Notes: a model not told the origin generated them from the sequence alone. 64,000 nucleotides of DNA from Stenotrophomonas maltophilia (GCF_003970865.1 NZ_RXLZ01000011.1:29662-93661), one strand, 5' to 3'. Shown: positions 1 to 9,445, numbered from the stretch's first letter. A program made the numbers and translations.

Positions 1-60
1 GTGAAGGGTATGGAAGTGATCGCGGTGGAGCGCCTGTCCGAGGCCATCGACGCGGCGTGA
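1..60 (+). CDS. C-terminal end of probable DNA repair protein RadA (partial)
   Basis: Only the last 19 codons and the TGA stop are inside the window. They read V-K-G-M-E-V-I-A-V-E-R-L-S-E-A-I-D-A-A. The pattern 'G-(M/L)-E-V-x-x-V-x-x-L-x-x-A-I/L' is the usual ending of the Lon-protease-like domain of RadA, the Sms-type ATPase that helps recombination intermediates branch-migrate. A Lon-family protein could end in the same way. With so little sequence the identification is tentative. A short hairpin follows directly after the stop. Confidence 0.45.
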   Translation: MKGMEVIAVERLSEAIDAA

Positions 61-63
61 TCG

Positions 64-82
64 CGCCGGGCATGGCCCGGCG
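64..82 (+). terminator. Hairpin after the radA-like gene
   Basis: CGCCGGGC (64-71) pairs with GCCCGGCG (75-82) around a 3-base loop, 4 bases after the stop codon. There is no T-run behind it, so it may be a weak terminator or an RNA-stabilising stem rather than a classical intrinsic terminator. Confidence 0.4.
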
Positions 83-204
83 TCACCACCGCGCACGTGG
101 AATACGGCGGCCGACACGGTAACGGTCAGCCTGCCTGTGCTAGTTTTTCCCGCTCGACGAAGGCGCCCTCTGGCGTCTTTCCGTGCCCAGGAGTAAACGA
201 TTAC

Positions 205-2061
205 ATGCAGGACACCGCGCTCACCGCCCCCAACGCCGAAATCCGTCGTGCCGGGGTCGATCTCAATGGACTGATGACGGTGCTGGGCAAGCACCTGTAT
301 TCCACCCCGGTGGTGGCGCTGCGTGAGCTGGTGCAGAACGCGCACGACTCGATCATCCGCCGCCGCATCGAACAGCCCGGCATCGAAGTGCCTTCGCGCA
401 TCTCGGTGCAGGTCGATGTCGGTGCCGGCGTGCTGCGCATCACCGATACCGGGGCTGGCCTGACCCGCCAGGAGATCCACGATTACCTGGCCACCGTCGG
501 CGTCGGCTATACCCGTGGCCTGCGCCAGGGCGGCGAGGACGATGAGGGCCTGATCGGCATGTTCGGCCTCGGTTTCCTGTCTGCCTTCGTGCTGGCGCGC
601 CGGGTGAGCGTGCGTACCACCTCGTACCAGACGCCGGACCTGGGCCATCTGTACGTATCCAGCAATGCCGAACAGTACACCGTCAGCGAAATGCCAGCGC
701 GCACGGTTGGCACTGAGGTGGAGCTGGAACTGCATCCGGATTTCCTGCCGCTGGCCAACGAAGCGCGTCTGCATGAGGTGCTGGGCCGCTACTGTGCGCT
801 GCTGTCCGAGCCGATCTTCATCGGTGCCGCGGCCGAAGCGCTCAACCCCGAGCCGCCGCCGTGGCGTGGGCAGGGTGATGTTGCCCTGCATCCGGTGCAG
901 GCGCGCCGCCAGGCGCTGCAGTTCGCCGCGCGTTTCGAACATGATTTCGAGCCGATCGTCACCGTGCCGTTGCGTGCCGATGGCAGCAGCGATGCCACCG
1001 GCCTGTTGTGGGTGCAGGACGGCGCTACCTACGGCACCAGCGACAACCGCAACCTGTCGGTGTTCGTGCGCGGCATGCTGCTGGACGACGACGCGCGCGA
1101 CCTGCTGCCGCCGTGGGCGGGTTTCATCGGCGGGGTGATCGAATCCTCGAGGCTGACGCCCACCGCCAGCCGCGAAGACCTGCAGCGCGATGACCAGTAC
1201 CGCGCCGTGCAGCATGCGCTGCTGGAAGCGCTGATTGATGGCCTGGCCGACGTCGCGCGGCAGCAGCCGGAAGCCTGGCGACGTGTATTGAGCCGCCACA
1301 ACGAGGCCCTGCTGGGTGCGGCACTGTGCGACGACCGCCTGTTCGACCTGCTGCTGGAACACGTACGCGTGCCGACCTCACAGGGCGACCTTCCGGCCAG
1401 CGCATTGCCCGCACGCGGTGCCGTGCACGTGATCCTCGACAACGGCGGCGGCTTCGAGGAAATGCTGTTCCGCGCGATGGGCGTGCCGGTCGCGCATGGC
1501 CATCGCTATGCCGTGGTGCCGTTCCTGCGTCGCTGGGCCCAGGCCAAGGGCCTGCGCCTGGTTGAACTGGGGACCGAGCAGGGCAACCGTGCGCTGTTCC
1601 GCAGCGATGACAGCCTCGACGAGGCGCAGCTGGCATGGCTGCGCGAGCAGCTGGGTGACGGCGAACAGTTGCTGCCGGCACGCTTCAGCCCCGAGTCGCT
1701 GCCGGTGGTGGTGGTGCCTGACCGCGAGGCCGAGCTGAAGCAGCGCCTGGAAGACGATGAGAACGACAAGCGCGTTTCGATGGCCGCGCTGCGCCTGGCG
1801 CGGCAGTTCACCGCACGCATCGAATCGCGCGCACCGTCGCGGCTCTATCTCAATCTCGACAACCCGGCAGTGCAGGCGCTGTTGCGCGCCCAGCGCGAGG
1901 GGCATCCACAGGCCGAAGCCGCAGCACGCCTGCTGCGCTCACTGAAGATCATCGTCGCCGCGCAGGGCCGTCCGTTGGCACGCGCGACGTCCACACCGGG
2001 CCCGGATCTCAACGGCGCCTTTACCGATATCGCCGGTGCCCTGCAGCAGATGCTGCGCTGA
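205..2061 (+). CDS. Divergent Hsp90-family (HtpG-like) chaperone ATPase
   Basis: This 618-residue protein has the GHKL ATPase signature of Hsp90. The N-box is ELVQNAHDSI (41-50), the G1 box DTGAGL (81-86) and the G2/lid box GMFGLGF (118-124). A middle/C-terminal region of Hsp90 size follows. The start at 205 is preferred over an upstream GTG at 97 because AGGAG lies at 189-193 and the Hsp90 homology begins just after it. The sequence 'LMTVLGKHLYSTPVVALRELVQNAHD' differs clearly from canonical HtpG (which has 'FLRELISNASDA'), so this is probably a second, specialised Hsp90. The TPR gene follows 48 bases downstream. Its client is unknown. Confidence 0.85.
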   Translation: MQDTALTAPNAEIRRAGVDLNGLMTVLGKHLYSTPVVALRELVQNAHDSIIRRRIEQPGIEVPSRISVQVDVGAGVLRITDTGAGLTRQEIHDYLATVGVGYTRGLRQGGEDDEGLIGMFGLGFLSAFVLARRVSVRTTSYQTPDLGHLYVSSNAEQYTVSEMPARTVGTEVELELHPDFLPLANEARLHEVLGRYCALLSEPIFIGAAAEALNPEPPPWRGQGDVALHPVQARRQALQFAARFEHDFEPIVTVPLRADGSSDATGLLWVQDGATYGTSDNRNLSVFVRGMLLDDDARDLLPPWAGFIGGVIESSRLTPTASREDLQRDDQYRAVQHALLEALIDGLADVARQQPEAWRRVLSRHNEALLGAALCDDRLFDLLLEHVRVPTSQGDLPASALPARGAVHVILDNGGGFEEMLFRAMGVPVAHGHRYAVVPFLRRWAQAKGLRLVELGTEQGNRALFRSDDSLDEAQLAWLREQLGDGEQLLPARFSPESLPVVVVPDREAELKQRLEDDENDKRVSMAALRLARQFTARIESRAPSRLYLNLDNPAVQALLRAQREGHPQAEAAARLLRSLKIIVAAQGRPLARATSTPGPDLNGAFTDIAGALQQMLR

Positions 2062-2109
2062 GCACCGCATCCTCTCATCCAGCCTTCGCTAGACAGGAGC
2101 ACTTACCCC

Positions 2110-4416
2110 ATGGACATCTGGAACTGGGTCGAAAAACTGCAGGGCGACCTGCGCCAGGCCGGCCAGGCGCAGAATGCGCACCTGCTGAACCGCCTCGCCG
2201 ACGAGGTGAGCGAACTGCGTGTCGACCGCGTCGACGCGCTGCTGCCCGAAGCGCGTGCGCTGGGCAAGGCGCTGGACAACCCGTGGGTCGACGTCTACGT
2301 CGGCCACTGGGCGCTGCGCAACCGCGTGGGCAACCGCGTTGAAGGCGAGAGTGCGCTGGGCGAGGCCGTGGCGCTGTTCGAGCGTGCGCATCGCGAGGAC
2401 ACGCTGGAGTGCCCGCAGTCGATCTGCGTGACCCAGGATCTGGCCGCCTGCTACGGCAACATCGATGGCCCGGGCTGGGTGCCCGAGCGCGTCGAGGTGT
2501 GCGATGAAACACTGGGTCGCATCGATCCGAGCTGGGCCTGCTTCCAGTGCCTGAGCTGCGAAAAGGCCGATGCGCTGCTGGATGATGGTCGTGGGCAGGA
2601 CGCGTTGGACTACCTGCAGGTGCAGTCGGATGCGATCGAAGCCTGTGGCAAGGAAGTGTTCGACAGCTTCCCGGAGATGCAGATCAAGATCCTGCTGGGC
2701 ATGGGCCGCGCCGAAGAAGCGCTGGTGCTGATCGAGAAGCGCGAGGCCGAAGTGGTCGCGTCCGGCGAGTACGAGCCGGCCAACTGCACGGTGCCGCGCC
2801 GCCTGTCCAAGGCGTGGGCGCTGGCCCAGCTGGGCCGCGACGAAGAGGCCGTGCAGCAGCTGGTGCCGTGGAGCGAACTGACGCCTACCTACTGGCGGCT
2901 GTGGGCGAACACCGCCGCAGCGCTGTGCCGGCGCGATCCCGCACGCAATACCTGGGATCTGGGCACCCGCTTCAACACCATCATCGAACACTTTGCCGAG
3001 GTTGGCTCGCACCGCCTGCTGATCGAAGTCGCTGCGCTGAGCCTGGAGCTGGCCCTGCAGCGTGGCGCACGCTGGGTGGCGCTGCGCCAGCTGGAACTGG
3101 CGCGTACCCATCTGGCGCAGCTGCGCCAGGACCGTGGTGCGGCAGCGCTGGTCGCTGGCCTGGCCGCACGCATCGATGCATTGCCGGACGTTGCGCCGCT
3201 GCCGGTGCCGGCCAGCGAACTGCTGGTCTGGCTGCACGAGCAGGGGGAGCAGAGCCAGTCGCGCGATCCGGAGCGTGAGGCGCAGTGGTTGCTGCAGGCG
3301 CACGAACAGCTACCCGATGACGAGGCGCTGGCCGAGATGGCGGCCTCCGCCTTGAGCGCCTGTGGCGCACAGGCGGAAGCGCGGGCATTGCTGTGGCGCT
3401 TCGTGCGCGCGCACACGCAGGATGATGGTCCGGCCGCTTACACGCTGATGCGCTGGCTGACCGAGCAGGGCGACGACGAAGGCCTGCGTCAGCTGGCCGG
3501 GATCTACCGTGGCAGCGTGCCGGTGTTCGCGCACTGGTGCGATGTGCAGCGTGCCCGTCGCGTGTCCGACTGGCCGGCGCTGGAGCAGGCCGCGCAGGCG
3601 CTGCTGGCGGCATCGCCAGGTTCGCATGGTGCACGTGGCACGCTGGCGCGGATGTACATGGAAACCGGCCGCTTCAGCGAGGCGCAGGCCTGCTATGCGC
3701 AGCTGGTGGAGCTGCTGGAAGAACCGAATGCCGCGCATTGGGACCACATGAGTGCGGCCAGCGCGGCACGCGACTGGGATGCAGTGCGCCGCTCGGCGGC
3801 CGCGATCGGCATGGAGCTGTCCAGCCAGGAGGGCGTGGTCGAGGAGCCGTGGGGCTGGGTGATCATCCGCAGCGAAGAGAACGGCGAGCCGATGGAATAC
3901 TACGCACGCCGCAGTGGCCCGGTGACCGCACGCATCGTCGAGAACGCGCCGGCCAACCGTGCGCAGCAGGTGGGCGACTGGGTGGTGTTCGATGCCGCAC
4001 TGGTGCATCCGGCGCCGGAAGAGGAGGAAGCGCGCGAGCATTTCATCCCGACCTATGCGCAGGTGCATGTACTGGAGCGCGGTGGTTTTGCCCGCAGCTG
4101 GCTGATTGACGGCGCGCACCCCGGCGAAGAGGCCTGGAACGACTTCGTGGAAGCGGCTGAAGCGCAGGGCTGGAAGGTGTGGTCGCACAGCCGTGCGGAC
4201 TACACCGTGACCGATCCGGATATGGAGGAGGGCACGCTGCCGGGCCTGCTGTTCACGGTCGCCCAGCCGCAGGACCATGCGCCGTTGGCGCTGCACCGTT
4301 TCCTGCAGCAGGAGACCGCGAAATGGCTGTATCCGCATTGCTGGCTGCGATTGGCCGAGGCCTGTGACCAGGATCGCCAGCCGCACCTGGATGTGATCGA
4401 GCGTTACGGGTTGTAA
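2110..4416 (+). CDS. Large TPR-repeat protein, probable partner of the Hsp90-like protein
   Basis: The 768-residue soluble protein has no signal peptide or membrane segment. It is built of helical pairs of TPR character (for example 'ALGEAVALFERAH', 'ARGTLARMYMETGRFSEAQACYAQLVELLEE'), over roughly residues 80-570. Its C-terminal ~200 residues are different: strand-rich and acidic, with 'EEPWGWVIIRSEENGEP' and 'GLLFTVAQPQ'. That part resembles a separate globular domain that I cannot name. AGGAG lies ahead of the ATG. It sits 48 bases behind the Hsp90-like gene in the same orientation, so the two are likely co-transcribed. Eukaryotic Hsp90 uses TPR co-chaperones, and a similar functional pairing is inferred here, not shown. 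Confidence 0.75.
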   Translation: MDIWNWVEKLQGDLRQAGQAQNAHLLNRLADEVSELRVDRVDALLPEARALGKALDNPWVDVYVGHWALRNRVGNRVEGESALGEAVALFERAHREDTLECPQSICVTQDLAACYGNIDGPGWVPERVEVCDETLGRIDPSWACFQCLSCEKADALLDDGRGQDALDYLQVQSDAIEACGKEVFDSFPEMQIKILLGMGRAEEALVLIEKREAEVVASGEYEPANCTVPRRLSKAWALAQLGRDEEAVQQLVPWSELTPTYWRLWANTAAALCRRDPARNTWDLGTRFNTIIEHFAEVGSHRLLIEVAALSLELALQRGARWVALRQLELARTHLAQLRQDRGAAALVAGLAARIDALPDVAPLPVPASELLVWLHEQGEQSQSRDPEREAQWLLQAHEQLPDDEALAEMAASALSACGAQAEARALLWRFVRAHTQDDGPAAYTLMRWLTEQGDDEGLRQLAGIYRGSVPVFAHWCDVQRARRVSDWPALEQAAQALLAASPGSHGARGTLARMYMETGRFSEAQACYAQLVELLEEPNAAHWDHMSAASAARDWDAVRRSAAAIGMELSSQEGVVEEPWGWVIIRSEENGEPMEYYARRSGPVTARIVENAPANRAQQVGDWVVFDAALVHPAPEEEEAREHFIPTYAQVHVLERGGFARSWLIDGAHPGEEAWNDFVEAAEAQGWKVWSHSRADYTVTDPDMEEGTLPGLLFTVAQPQDHAPLALHRFLQQETAKWLYPHCWLRLAEACDQDRQPHLDVIERYGL

Positions 4417-4429
4417 GCCCGGTATCGGG

Positions 4430-4493
4430 TCGTGCCGGCCGCTGGCCGGCGACGCCATGAGATGCTGTGTTGCCGGCCAGCGGCCGGCACTAC
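4430..4493. repeat. SMAG repeat pair (head-to-head)
   Basis: Two imperfect palindromes face each other: 4430-4450 (gtcgtgccggcc...ggc, with GTCG in place of GTAG) and 4472-4493 (the same core reversed, ending ...cactac). Each can form a GC-rich stem, and the pair can also fold as one long stem. It lies between the TPR gene and the next gene, where it probably acts as an mRNA 3'-end structure. Confidence 0.85.
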
Positions 4494-4508
4494 CTCAAGG
4501 AGAAATAG

Positions 4509-4973
4509 ATGCGAAAGACAGGGATGTTCGTGATCGCCGGGCTGCTGCTGGCCCCCACCGTGCAGGCTGCACCTGCCTGCCAGGAGCCTGCGGCTGTGGC
4601 CCGTGCCTTCTACGAGGCGACGACCGGCAACGGTGATCTGCTGGAGCCGCCGGCTGCGCTGGTCAGCCCGGCCTTCGGCAAGGCGTTGCGTGATGAGCGT
4701 GCCTGCCAGCAGCGCGAGGAAGGCATCTGCACGATCGATTCGGACCCGTGGCTGGATGCGCAGGACGGCGACATCGACAGTCCGGTGCGCTACAGCTGGA
4801 AAGAGGCCTCGGCGACCACCGGCCAGGTCGAGATGCGCTATTCGGTATGGAAGAAGGCCTACGTGACCCGGTTGCCGATGGTGCGTCAGGGACAGGGTTG
4901 CTGGCAGGTCGATGACATCCTCACCAACAGCGGCCGTTCGGTGCGGAAGATCCTGGCCCAGCCGGTGCCCTGA
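4509..4973 (+). CDS. Small secreted protein of unknown function (DUF3828-like)
   Basis: 154 residues. Residues 1-20 form a clear signal peptide (MRKTGMFVIAGLLLAPTVQA), so the mature periplasmic protein would start at about A21. The mature part contains 'AVARAFYEAT' near the N-terminus, cysteines at C24, C64, C72 and near the end ('GQGCWQVDDIL'), and a closing strand. That overall pattern (helix, then small beta domain) resembles DUF3828-type secreted proteins, but I would not assign a function. AAGGAG sits 7 bases before the ATG. It follows a SMAG pair, so it is probably transcribed on its own. Confidence 0.7.
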   Translation: MRKTGMFVIAGLLLAPTVQAAPACQEPAAVARAFYEATTGNGDLLEPPAALVSPAFGKALRDERACQQREEGICTIDSDPWLDAQDGDIDSPVRYSWKEASATTGQVEMRYSVWKKAYVTRLPMVRQGQGCWQVDDILTNSGRSVRKILAQPVP

Positions 4974-5008
4974 TCGTCTGCGGCATCCACGCAGGGCGCG
5001 GCCCTGTT

Positions 5009-5069
5009 GCCGGCCGGCGGCCGGCACTACCGGGTGATGTTGGGGTGGATGCCGACCGTTGGTCGGCAC
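5009..5069. repeat. Two SMAG-type palindromes
   Basis: The first (5009-5030) has the common core gccggccggcggccggcac followed by tac. The second (about 5046-5069) is a variant, gccgaccgttggtcggcac. They lie between two convergent genes and may serve as a shared 3'-end structure. Confidence 0.75.
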
Positions 5070-5073
5070 GCCG

Positions 5074-5868
5074 CTATCGCGAATGCCCGAACACCAGTTC
5101 GATCACGAACTGGCTGCCGAAGAAGGCCAGCAGCAGCAACAGCATTGCCGCCAGCGTCCAGTGCACCGCCTTCATGCCCCGCCAGCCGTAGCGGCGGCGG
5201 CCGATCAGCAGCACGCCGAACACGATCCACGACAGCACGCTCAGCACGGTCTTGTGCACCAGCTTCTGTGCCAGCAGGTCGTCGACGAACAGCACGCCGG
5301 TGACCAGGGTCAGGGTCAGCAGCGCGAAGCCGACGGTGATCACCCGGAACAGCAGCGATTCCAGGTCGGCCAGCGGCGGCAGCGCCCGCAGCCACGGGCG
5401 GAACTCGCGGCGGCGCAGTGCGCGTTCCTGCAGCCACAGCATGATCGCCAGCAGCGCGGCGATGCTCAGCGTGGCGTAGGCCAACAGGGCCAGCCAGGCG
5501 TGGCTGGCCAGGCGCCAGCCCAGCACCTTGCTCGGTTCGTGGCCGTAGCTGTGGTAGGCCAGCAGCAGCGCCGCGGCCAGCGGGAACACCACCACGCCCA
5601 GTGCCGACATGCGTCCGCGCGCGCCGACCAGCGAGGTCAGCCAGGCCATGCCCAGGCCGACCAGCGACAGCGCGGCGAAGAAGTGCATGTCCGGCCCGCC
5701 GTTGGTGCGCATCGCCACCATCACGTGGTAGCCGCCGTGCAGCAGCATCGCCGGCAGGGCGGGCCACAGCCAGGCGGGGGAGCCGGTGCTTTCATCGCGG
5801 CCAAGCGCACGCACCAGCAGGGCGCTGGCGGCCAGGTAGAGCAGGGCGGCGATGAGAACGATTAACAT
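5074..5868 (-). CDS. ypjD: Inner-membrane CcsA-family protein YpjD
   Basis: 264 residues that are almost entirely membrane-spanning: about eight hydrophobic helices separated by short loops. It belongs to the CcsA/CcmC-like cytochrome c assembly superfamily. Conserved histidines are visible in helices or loops (H44 in 'LLHGGYHVMV', 'AYHSYGHEP', 'KLVHKTVLSVLSWIVF'). In gammaproteobacteria the ypjD gene is typically located divergently next to ffh, exactly as seen here. Its biochemical role is not established; haem handling is inferred from the superfamily. The 122 bases to the ffh start contain both promoters. Confidence 0.85.
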   Translation of the reverse strand: MLIVLIAALLYLAASALLVRALGRDESTGSPAWLWPALPAMLLHGGYHVMVAMRTNGGPDMHFFAALSLVGLGMAWLTSLVGARGRMSALGVVVFPLAAALLLAYHSYGHEPSKVLGWRLASHAWLALLAYATLSIAALLAIMLWLQERALRRREFRPWLRALPPLADLESLLFRVITVGFALLTLTLVTGVLFVDDLLAQKLVHKTVLSVLSWIVFGVLLIGRRRYGWRGMKAVHWTLAAMLLLLLAFFGSQFVIELVFGHSR

Positions 5869-5919
5869 CGTTGCAGTTTCGCATACCCCTGCGGTGGTGG
5901 CGACGGCCCCGTGGTCGCA

Positions 5920-5949
5920 GCCCGGGGAGGGGAGCGGACCCGTTATACT
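5920..5949 (+). promoter_or_regulatory. Candidate ffh promoter
   Basis: A good -10 hexamer TATACT lies at 5944-5949, 42 bases before the ffh ATG. The -35 region about 17 bases upstream is GC-rich and has no convincing TTGACA match, so only the -10 is well supported. Confidence 0.35.
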
Positions 5950-5990
5950 GTCTGCCTTATTGTCCCCCGCTTTCAGACAGGTTGCGCCGC

Positions 5991-7367
5991 ATGTTCGAGT
6001 CCCTGACCCAGCGCCTTTCCGGCACCATCGAGCGCCTGCGTGGCCGCGGCCGCCTGACCGAGGAGAACATCCGCGAGGCGACCCGTGAGGTCCGCATCGC
6101 GCTGCTCGAAGCCGACGTTGCGCTGCCGGTGGTGCAGGCCCTGATCGAGCGCATCAAGGTGCGCGCGGTCGGCCAGGAAGTGCTGAAGTCGCTGACCCCG
6201 GGCCAGGCGCTGATCAAGGTCGTGCGCGACGAGCTGACCGCGGTGATGGGCGCCGAAGCCAGCGACCTGAACCTCAATGTGCCCGCGCCGGCCATCATCC
6301 TGATGGCGGGCCTGCAGGGCGCCGGCAAGACCACCACGGTGGGCAAGCTGGCCAAGCACCTGAAGGAAAAGCGCAAGAAGAAGGTGATGGTGGTCTCGGC
6401 CGACGTCTACCGTCCGGCCGCGATCGAGCAGCTGAAGACCCTGGCCGAGCAGGTCGGCGTGCTGTTCTTCCCGTCCACTGCCGACCAGAAGCCGGAAGCC
6501 ATCGTCCGCGCCGCCATCGACGATGCACGCAAGTCGTTCGTCGACGTGCTGCTGGTCGATACCGCCGGCCGCCTGGCCATCGACGAAGCGATGATGGCCG
6601 AGATCAAGGCCCTGCACGCTGCGGTGAATCCGGCCGAAACCCTGTTCGTGGTCGACGCCATGACCGGCCAGGACGCGGCCAACACTGCCAAGGCCTTCGG
6701 CGACGCCCTGCCGCTGACCGGCGTGGTGCTGACCAAGACCGACGGTGACGCCCGTGGCGGTGCCGCGCTGAGCGTGCGCTACATCACTGGCAAGCCGATC
6801 AAGTTCGTCGGTGTCAGCGAAAAGCCGGAAGGCCTGGATGTGTTCCATCCGGACCGTATCGCCAGCCGCATCCTCGACATGGGCGACGTGCTGTCGCTGG
6901 TCGAGCAGGTCGAGCAGCAGGTCGACAAGGACAAGGCGGCCAAGCTGGCCGAGAAGGTCGCCAAGGGCAAGAAGTTCGACCTGAACGACATGCGTGACCA
7001 GCTTGAGCAGATGCAGAACATGGGCGGCATCGGCGGCCTGATGGACAAGCTGCCGGGCCTGGGCAACATCCCCGACCATCTGAAGCAGCAGGTCAGCCAG
7101 GGCAAGGAAGTACCGCGCATGATCGCCATCATCAGCTCGATGACCAAGAAGGAACGGCGCAACCCGAACCTGCTGAACGGCTCGCGCCGCGCGCGCATCG
7201 CCAAGGGCTCGGGCGTGACCCCGGCCGACGTCAACAAGCTGATGAAGCAGTACATGCAGATGGAAAAGATGATGAGCAAGATGGCCGGCGGTGGCATGAA
7301 GGGCATGATGCGCAGCATGAAGGGCATGATGGGTGCCATGGGCGGCCGCGGCATGCCGTTCCGTTGA
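5991..7367 (+). CDS. ffh: Signal recognition particle protein Ffh
   Basis: 458 residues, the normal length. Ffh is the GTPase of the signal recognition particle. It binds 4.5S RNA and ribosome-bound signal sequences and delivers them to FtsY at the inner membrane. The N domain occupies about residues 1-90. The G domain follows: GLQGAGKT (107-114), DTAGR (190-194) and TKTD (248-251). The methionine-rich M domain ends in many GMKGMM-type repeats (after ~430), which line the signal-sequence groove. The ATG at 5991 gives the standard MFESLTQRL start. An in-frame extension to 5871 would add 40 residues with no homology and was not used. Confidence 0.98.
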   Translation: MFESLTQRLSGTIERLRGRGRLTEENIREATREVRIALLEADVALPVVQALIERIKVRAVGQEVLKSLTPGQALIKVVRDELTAVMGAEASDLNLNVPAPAIILMAGLQGAGKTTTVGKLAKHLKEKRKKKVMVVSADVYRPAAIEQLKTLAEQVGVLFFPSTADQKPEAIVRAAIDDARKSFVDVLLVDTAGRLAIDEAMMAEIKALHAAVNPAETLFVVDAMTGQDAANTAKAFGDALPLTGVVLTKTDGDARGGAALSVRYITGKPIKFVGVSEKPEGLDVFHPDRIASRILDMGDVLSLVEQVEQQVDKDKAAKLAEKVAKGKKFDLNDMRDQLEQMQNMGGIGGLMDKLPGLGNIPDHLKQQVSQGKEVPRMIAIISSMTKKERRNPNLLNGSRRARIAKGSGVTPADVNKLMKQYMQMEKMMSKMAGGGMKGMMRSMKGMMGAMGGRGMPFR

Positions 7368-7376
7368 TGCAGCGAC

Positions 7377-7405
7377 GGGGCCGGCGCGCATCGCGATCCG
7401 GCCCC
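7377..7405 (+). terminator. Probable ffh terminator
   Basis: GGGGCCGG (7377-7384) pairs with CCGGCCCC (7398-7405), and an inner CGCG/CGCG pair extends the stem. There is no clear T-run after it. Confidence 0.5.
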
Positions 7406-7458
7406 GGTCACAATGACTGGCGTATGCTGGGCGGCGACTTCTCCAACAGGTATGTCGC

Positions 7459-8535
7459 GTGAACGCATCGCCGATTCTTGAACGCGCCGACACCTTCTGT
7501 CGGCGTTTTTCATTGCAGCTTCCGATCCTGCTGGCACCGATGGCCGGTGCCTGTCCGGTGCCGCTGTCGGCTGCGTTGGCCAATGCCGGCAGCATGGGGG
7601 CAATGGGCGCGGTGCTGTCGTCGTCGGCCGATATCGGTCGCTGGATGGAGGACTTCCGCGCGACCTCCACCGGCCCGGCACAGGTGAACCTGTGGGTGCC
7701 TGATCCGGTGCCGGCCCGTGACGTTGCCGCCGAGGCCGCCAGCCGCGCCTTCCTGGCGCAGTGGGGCCCGGACGTGCCGGCCAGCGCTGCCGATGCAACG
7801 CCCGCCGACTTCGAAGAACAGTTCGCCGCGTTGCTGGCCGCACGCCCGGCGGTGGCCTCGACCATCATGGGCGTGCTGCTGCCGCGCCACGTGCAGCAGT
7901 TGAAGGATGCCGGCATTGCCTGGATCGCCTGTGCGACCACGCTGTCCGAAGCGCGTGCCGCACAGGACGCGGGTGCCGATGCCGTGGTGGCGCAGGGCGT
8001 GGAGGCCGGTGGCCATCGCGGTGCGTTCGATCCGGCGATGGCCGAGCGCCAACTGGTCGGCCTGTTCGCGCTGCTGCCGCGCCTGGCCGATCACCTGCAG
8101 ATTCCAGTGATTGCCGCCGGCGGTATCGCCGATGGCCGTGGCATCGCTGCCGCACTCACCTTGGGCGCGAGCGCCGTGCAGATCGGCACCGCCTTCCTGC
8201 GCACGCCCGAAGCGGCGATCGCCTCGGCGTGGGCCGATGGGCTGGCCGCCAGCGAACCCGAAGACACCTGGCCGACCCGTGCTTTCAGCGGTCGCCTGGG
8301 CCGTGGCCTGGCGACACCCTATGTGCGCGCCGCCGCTGCGGAAGGCGCCCCGGCGCCACGCCCGTACCCGGTGCAGCGCGGGCTGACCGCGCCGATGCGC
8401 AAGCAGGCCGTGCAGGAAAACCGCCTGGCCGCGACGCAGGCCTGGGCCGGGCAGTCGGCGTGGATGGCGCCGGCACAGCCGGCCGCCGACGTGCTGCGCG
8501 GCATGTGGGAACAGGCGCAGGCACTGCTGCGATGA
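7459..8535 (+). CDS. Nitronate monooxygenase family flavoprotein
   Basis: 358 residues, TIM-barrel FMN enzyme of the 2-nitropropane dioxygenase/NMO family, which oxidises alkyl nitronates. Family landmarks are the N-terminal '[10 protein letters not shown]' strand, the '[17 protein letters not shown]' loop that carries the catalytic histidine, and the phosphate-binding '[17 protein letters not shown]...[12 protein letters not shown]'. The start is a GTG at 7459; an ATG seven bases upstream is out of frame. The gene overlaps the next one by 4 bases (ATGA), so translation is probably coupled. A detoxification role against nitronates is inferred from the family. Confidence 0.9.
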   Translation: MNASPILERADTFCRRFSLQLPILLAPMAGACPVPLSAALANAGSMGAMGAVLSSSADIGRWMEDFRATSTGPAQVNLWVPDPVPARDVAAEAASRAFLAQWGPDVPASAADATPADFEEQFAALLAARPAVASTIMGVLLPRHVQQLKDAGIAWIACATTLSEARAAQDAGADAVVAQGVEAGGHRGAFDPAMAERQLVGLFALLPRLADHLQIPVIAAGGIADGRGIAAALTLGASAVQIGTAFLRTPEAAIASAWADGLAASEPEDTWPTRAFSGRLGRGLATPYVRAAAAEGAPAPRPYPVQRGLTAPMRKQAVQENRLAATQAWAGQSAWMAPAQPAADVLRGMWEQAQALLR

Positions 8536-9314
8536 CGCTGACCTGCAACGGCCTGCCGGCACAGGTGGAGGATCTGCTGCCAGCGCTGGTGAACTACGGC
8601 CACTTCACTTCGCTGCAGGTGCGCGACCACGCCGTGCAGGGACTGGACCTGCATCTGGCGCGGTTGTCGCAGGCCACGCGCGAACTGTTCGGCAGCGAGC
8701 TGGATACGGCGCAGGTGCAGGCGTGGATGACGCAGGCGCTGCGGCAGGCCAGCCTCGCCGACGCATCGCTGCGGGTGACGGTGTACTCGCGCCGCTTCGA
8801 TTTCCGCAATCCGCTGGTTGCCGTGCCGGTGGACGTGCTGGTGGCGGTGTCCGCGCCGGTGGCGCTGACCGCCTCCAAGCGTGTGCGCAGCGTGGCCTGG
8901 CAGCGTGAACTGCCGCAGATCAAGCATGTGGGCACCTTCGGCCTGTTCGCCGAGCGTCGCGCGGCGATGGCGGAAGGATTCGACGATGTGCTGTTCGTGA
9001 CCGCCGAGGGCGACGTGAGTGAAGGCAGTACCTGGAACCTGGCCGTGCACGATGGTGAACGGCTGCTCTGGCCGCAGGCGCCGGCCCTGCGCGGGACCGC
9101 CGAGACGCTGCTGAAGCAGCATTGGCCCGGCGCACAGCTGACGCGGCCGTTGGCACTGGCTGAACTGGACAGTGTGAAGGCCGCTTTTGCCTGCAACGCC
9201 AGCGGCCTGTGGGCGCTGGCGGCCATTGACGGGCATGTCCTGCCCGGCTCGCAGGCACTGGCTGAACAGGGCAGGGCGGTGCTGGCGGCGGTGGCTTGGG
9301 ACGGTCTGGGGTGA
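8532..9314 (+). CDS. Class IV (PabC/IlvE-like) PLP aminotransferase or lyase
   Basis: 260 residues with the fold-type IV PLP pattern. The probable Schiff-base lysine is K131 in '[10 protein letters not shown]'. '[10 protein letters not shown]' (161-170) carries the conserved Glu and Asn that hold the cofactor. 'GTAETLLKQ' (position ~200) is a phosphate-cup loop. The family includes branched-chain aminotransferases, D-amino acid transaminases and aminodeoxychorismate lyases; the exact substrate cannot be read from the sequence. The start ATG overlaps the stop of the upstream flavoprotein. No role linking the two enzymes is known to me. Confidence 0.8.
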   Translation: MTLTCNGLPAQVEDLLPALVNYGHFTSLQVRDHAVQGLDLHLARLSQATRELFGSELDTAQVQAWMTQALRQASLADASLRVTVYSRRFDFRNPLVAVPVDVLVAVSAPVALTASKRVRSVAWQRELPQIKHVGTFGLFAERRAAMAEGFDDVLFVTAEGDVSEGSTWNLAVHDGERLLWPQAPALRGTAETLLKQHWPGAQLTRPLALAELDSVKAAFACNASGLWALAAIDGHVLPGSQALAEQGRAVLAAVAWDGLG

Positions 9315-9368
9315 AAAGTCCCGGCGGGCATGGCCCTGCGCTACCGTGAAGATGGATACAGCCCGGGG

Positions 9369-9397
9369 TTGGCGCGGCCGGGCTCTGCCGCTATAAT
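9369..9397 (+). promoter_or_regulatory. Sigma-70 promoter of the rpsP operon
   Basis: TTGGCG (9369-9374), a 17-base spacer, then a perfect TATAAT (9392-9397), 49 bases before the rpsP ATG. This is the best consensus promoter in the window and fits a ribosomal protein operon. Confidence 0.8.
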
Positions 9398-9445
9398 CGC
9401 CCGCTTACCTCGCCATCCTGGCGACTGGGCAATAGGAAAAACACC

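Noticed and set aside
97..204. Upstream GTG start for the Hsp90-like gene
   Set aside because: It lacks a ribosome-binding site and family homology; AGGAG supports the ATG at 205.
5871..5990. Longer N-terminus for ffh
   Set aside because: Adds 40 residues with no family match; the MFESLTQRL start at 5991 is canonical.
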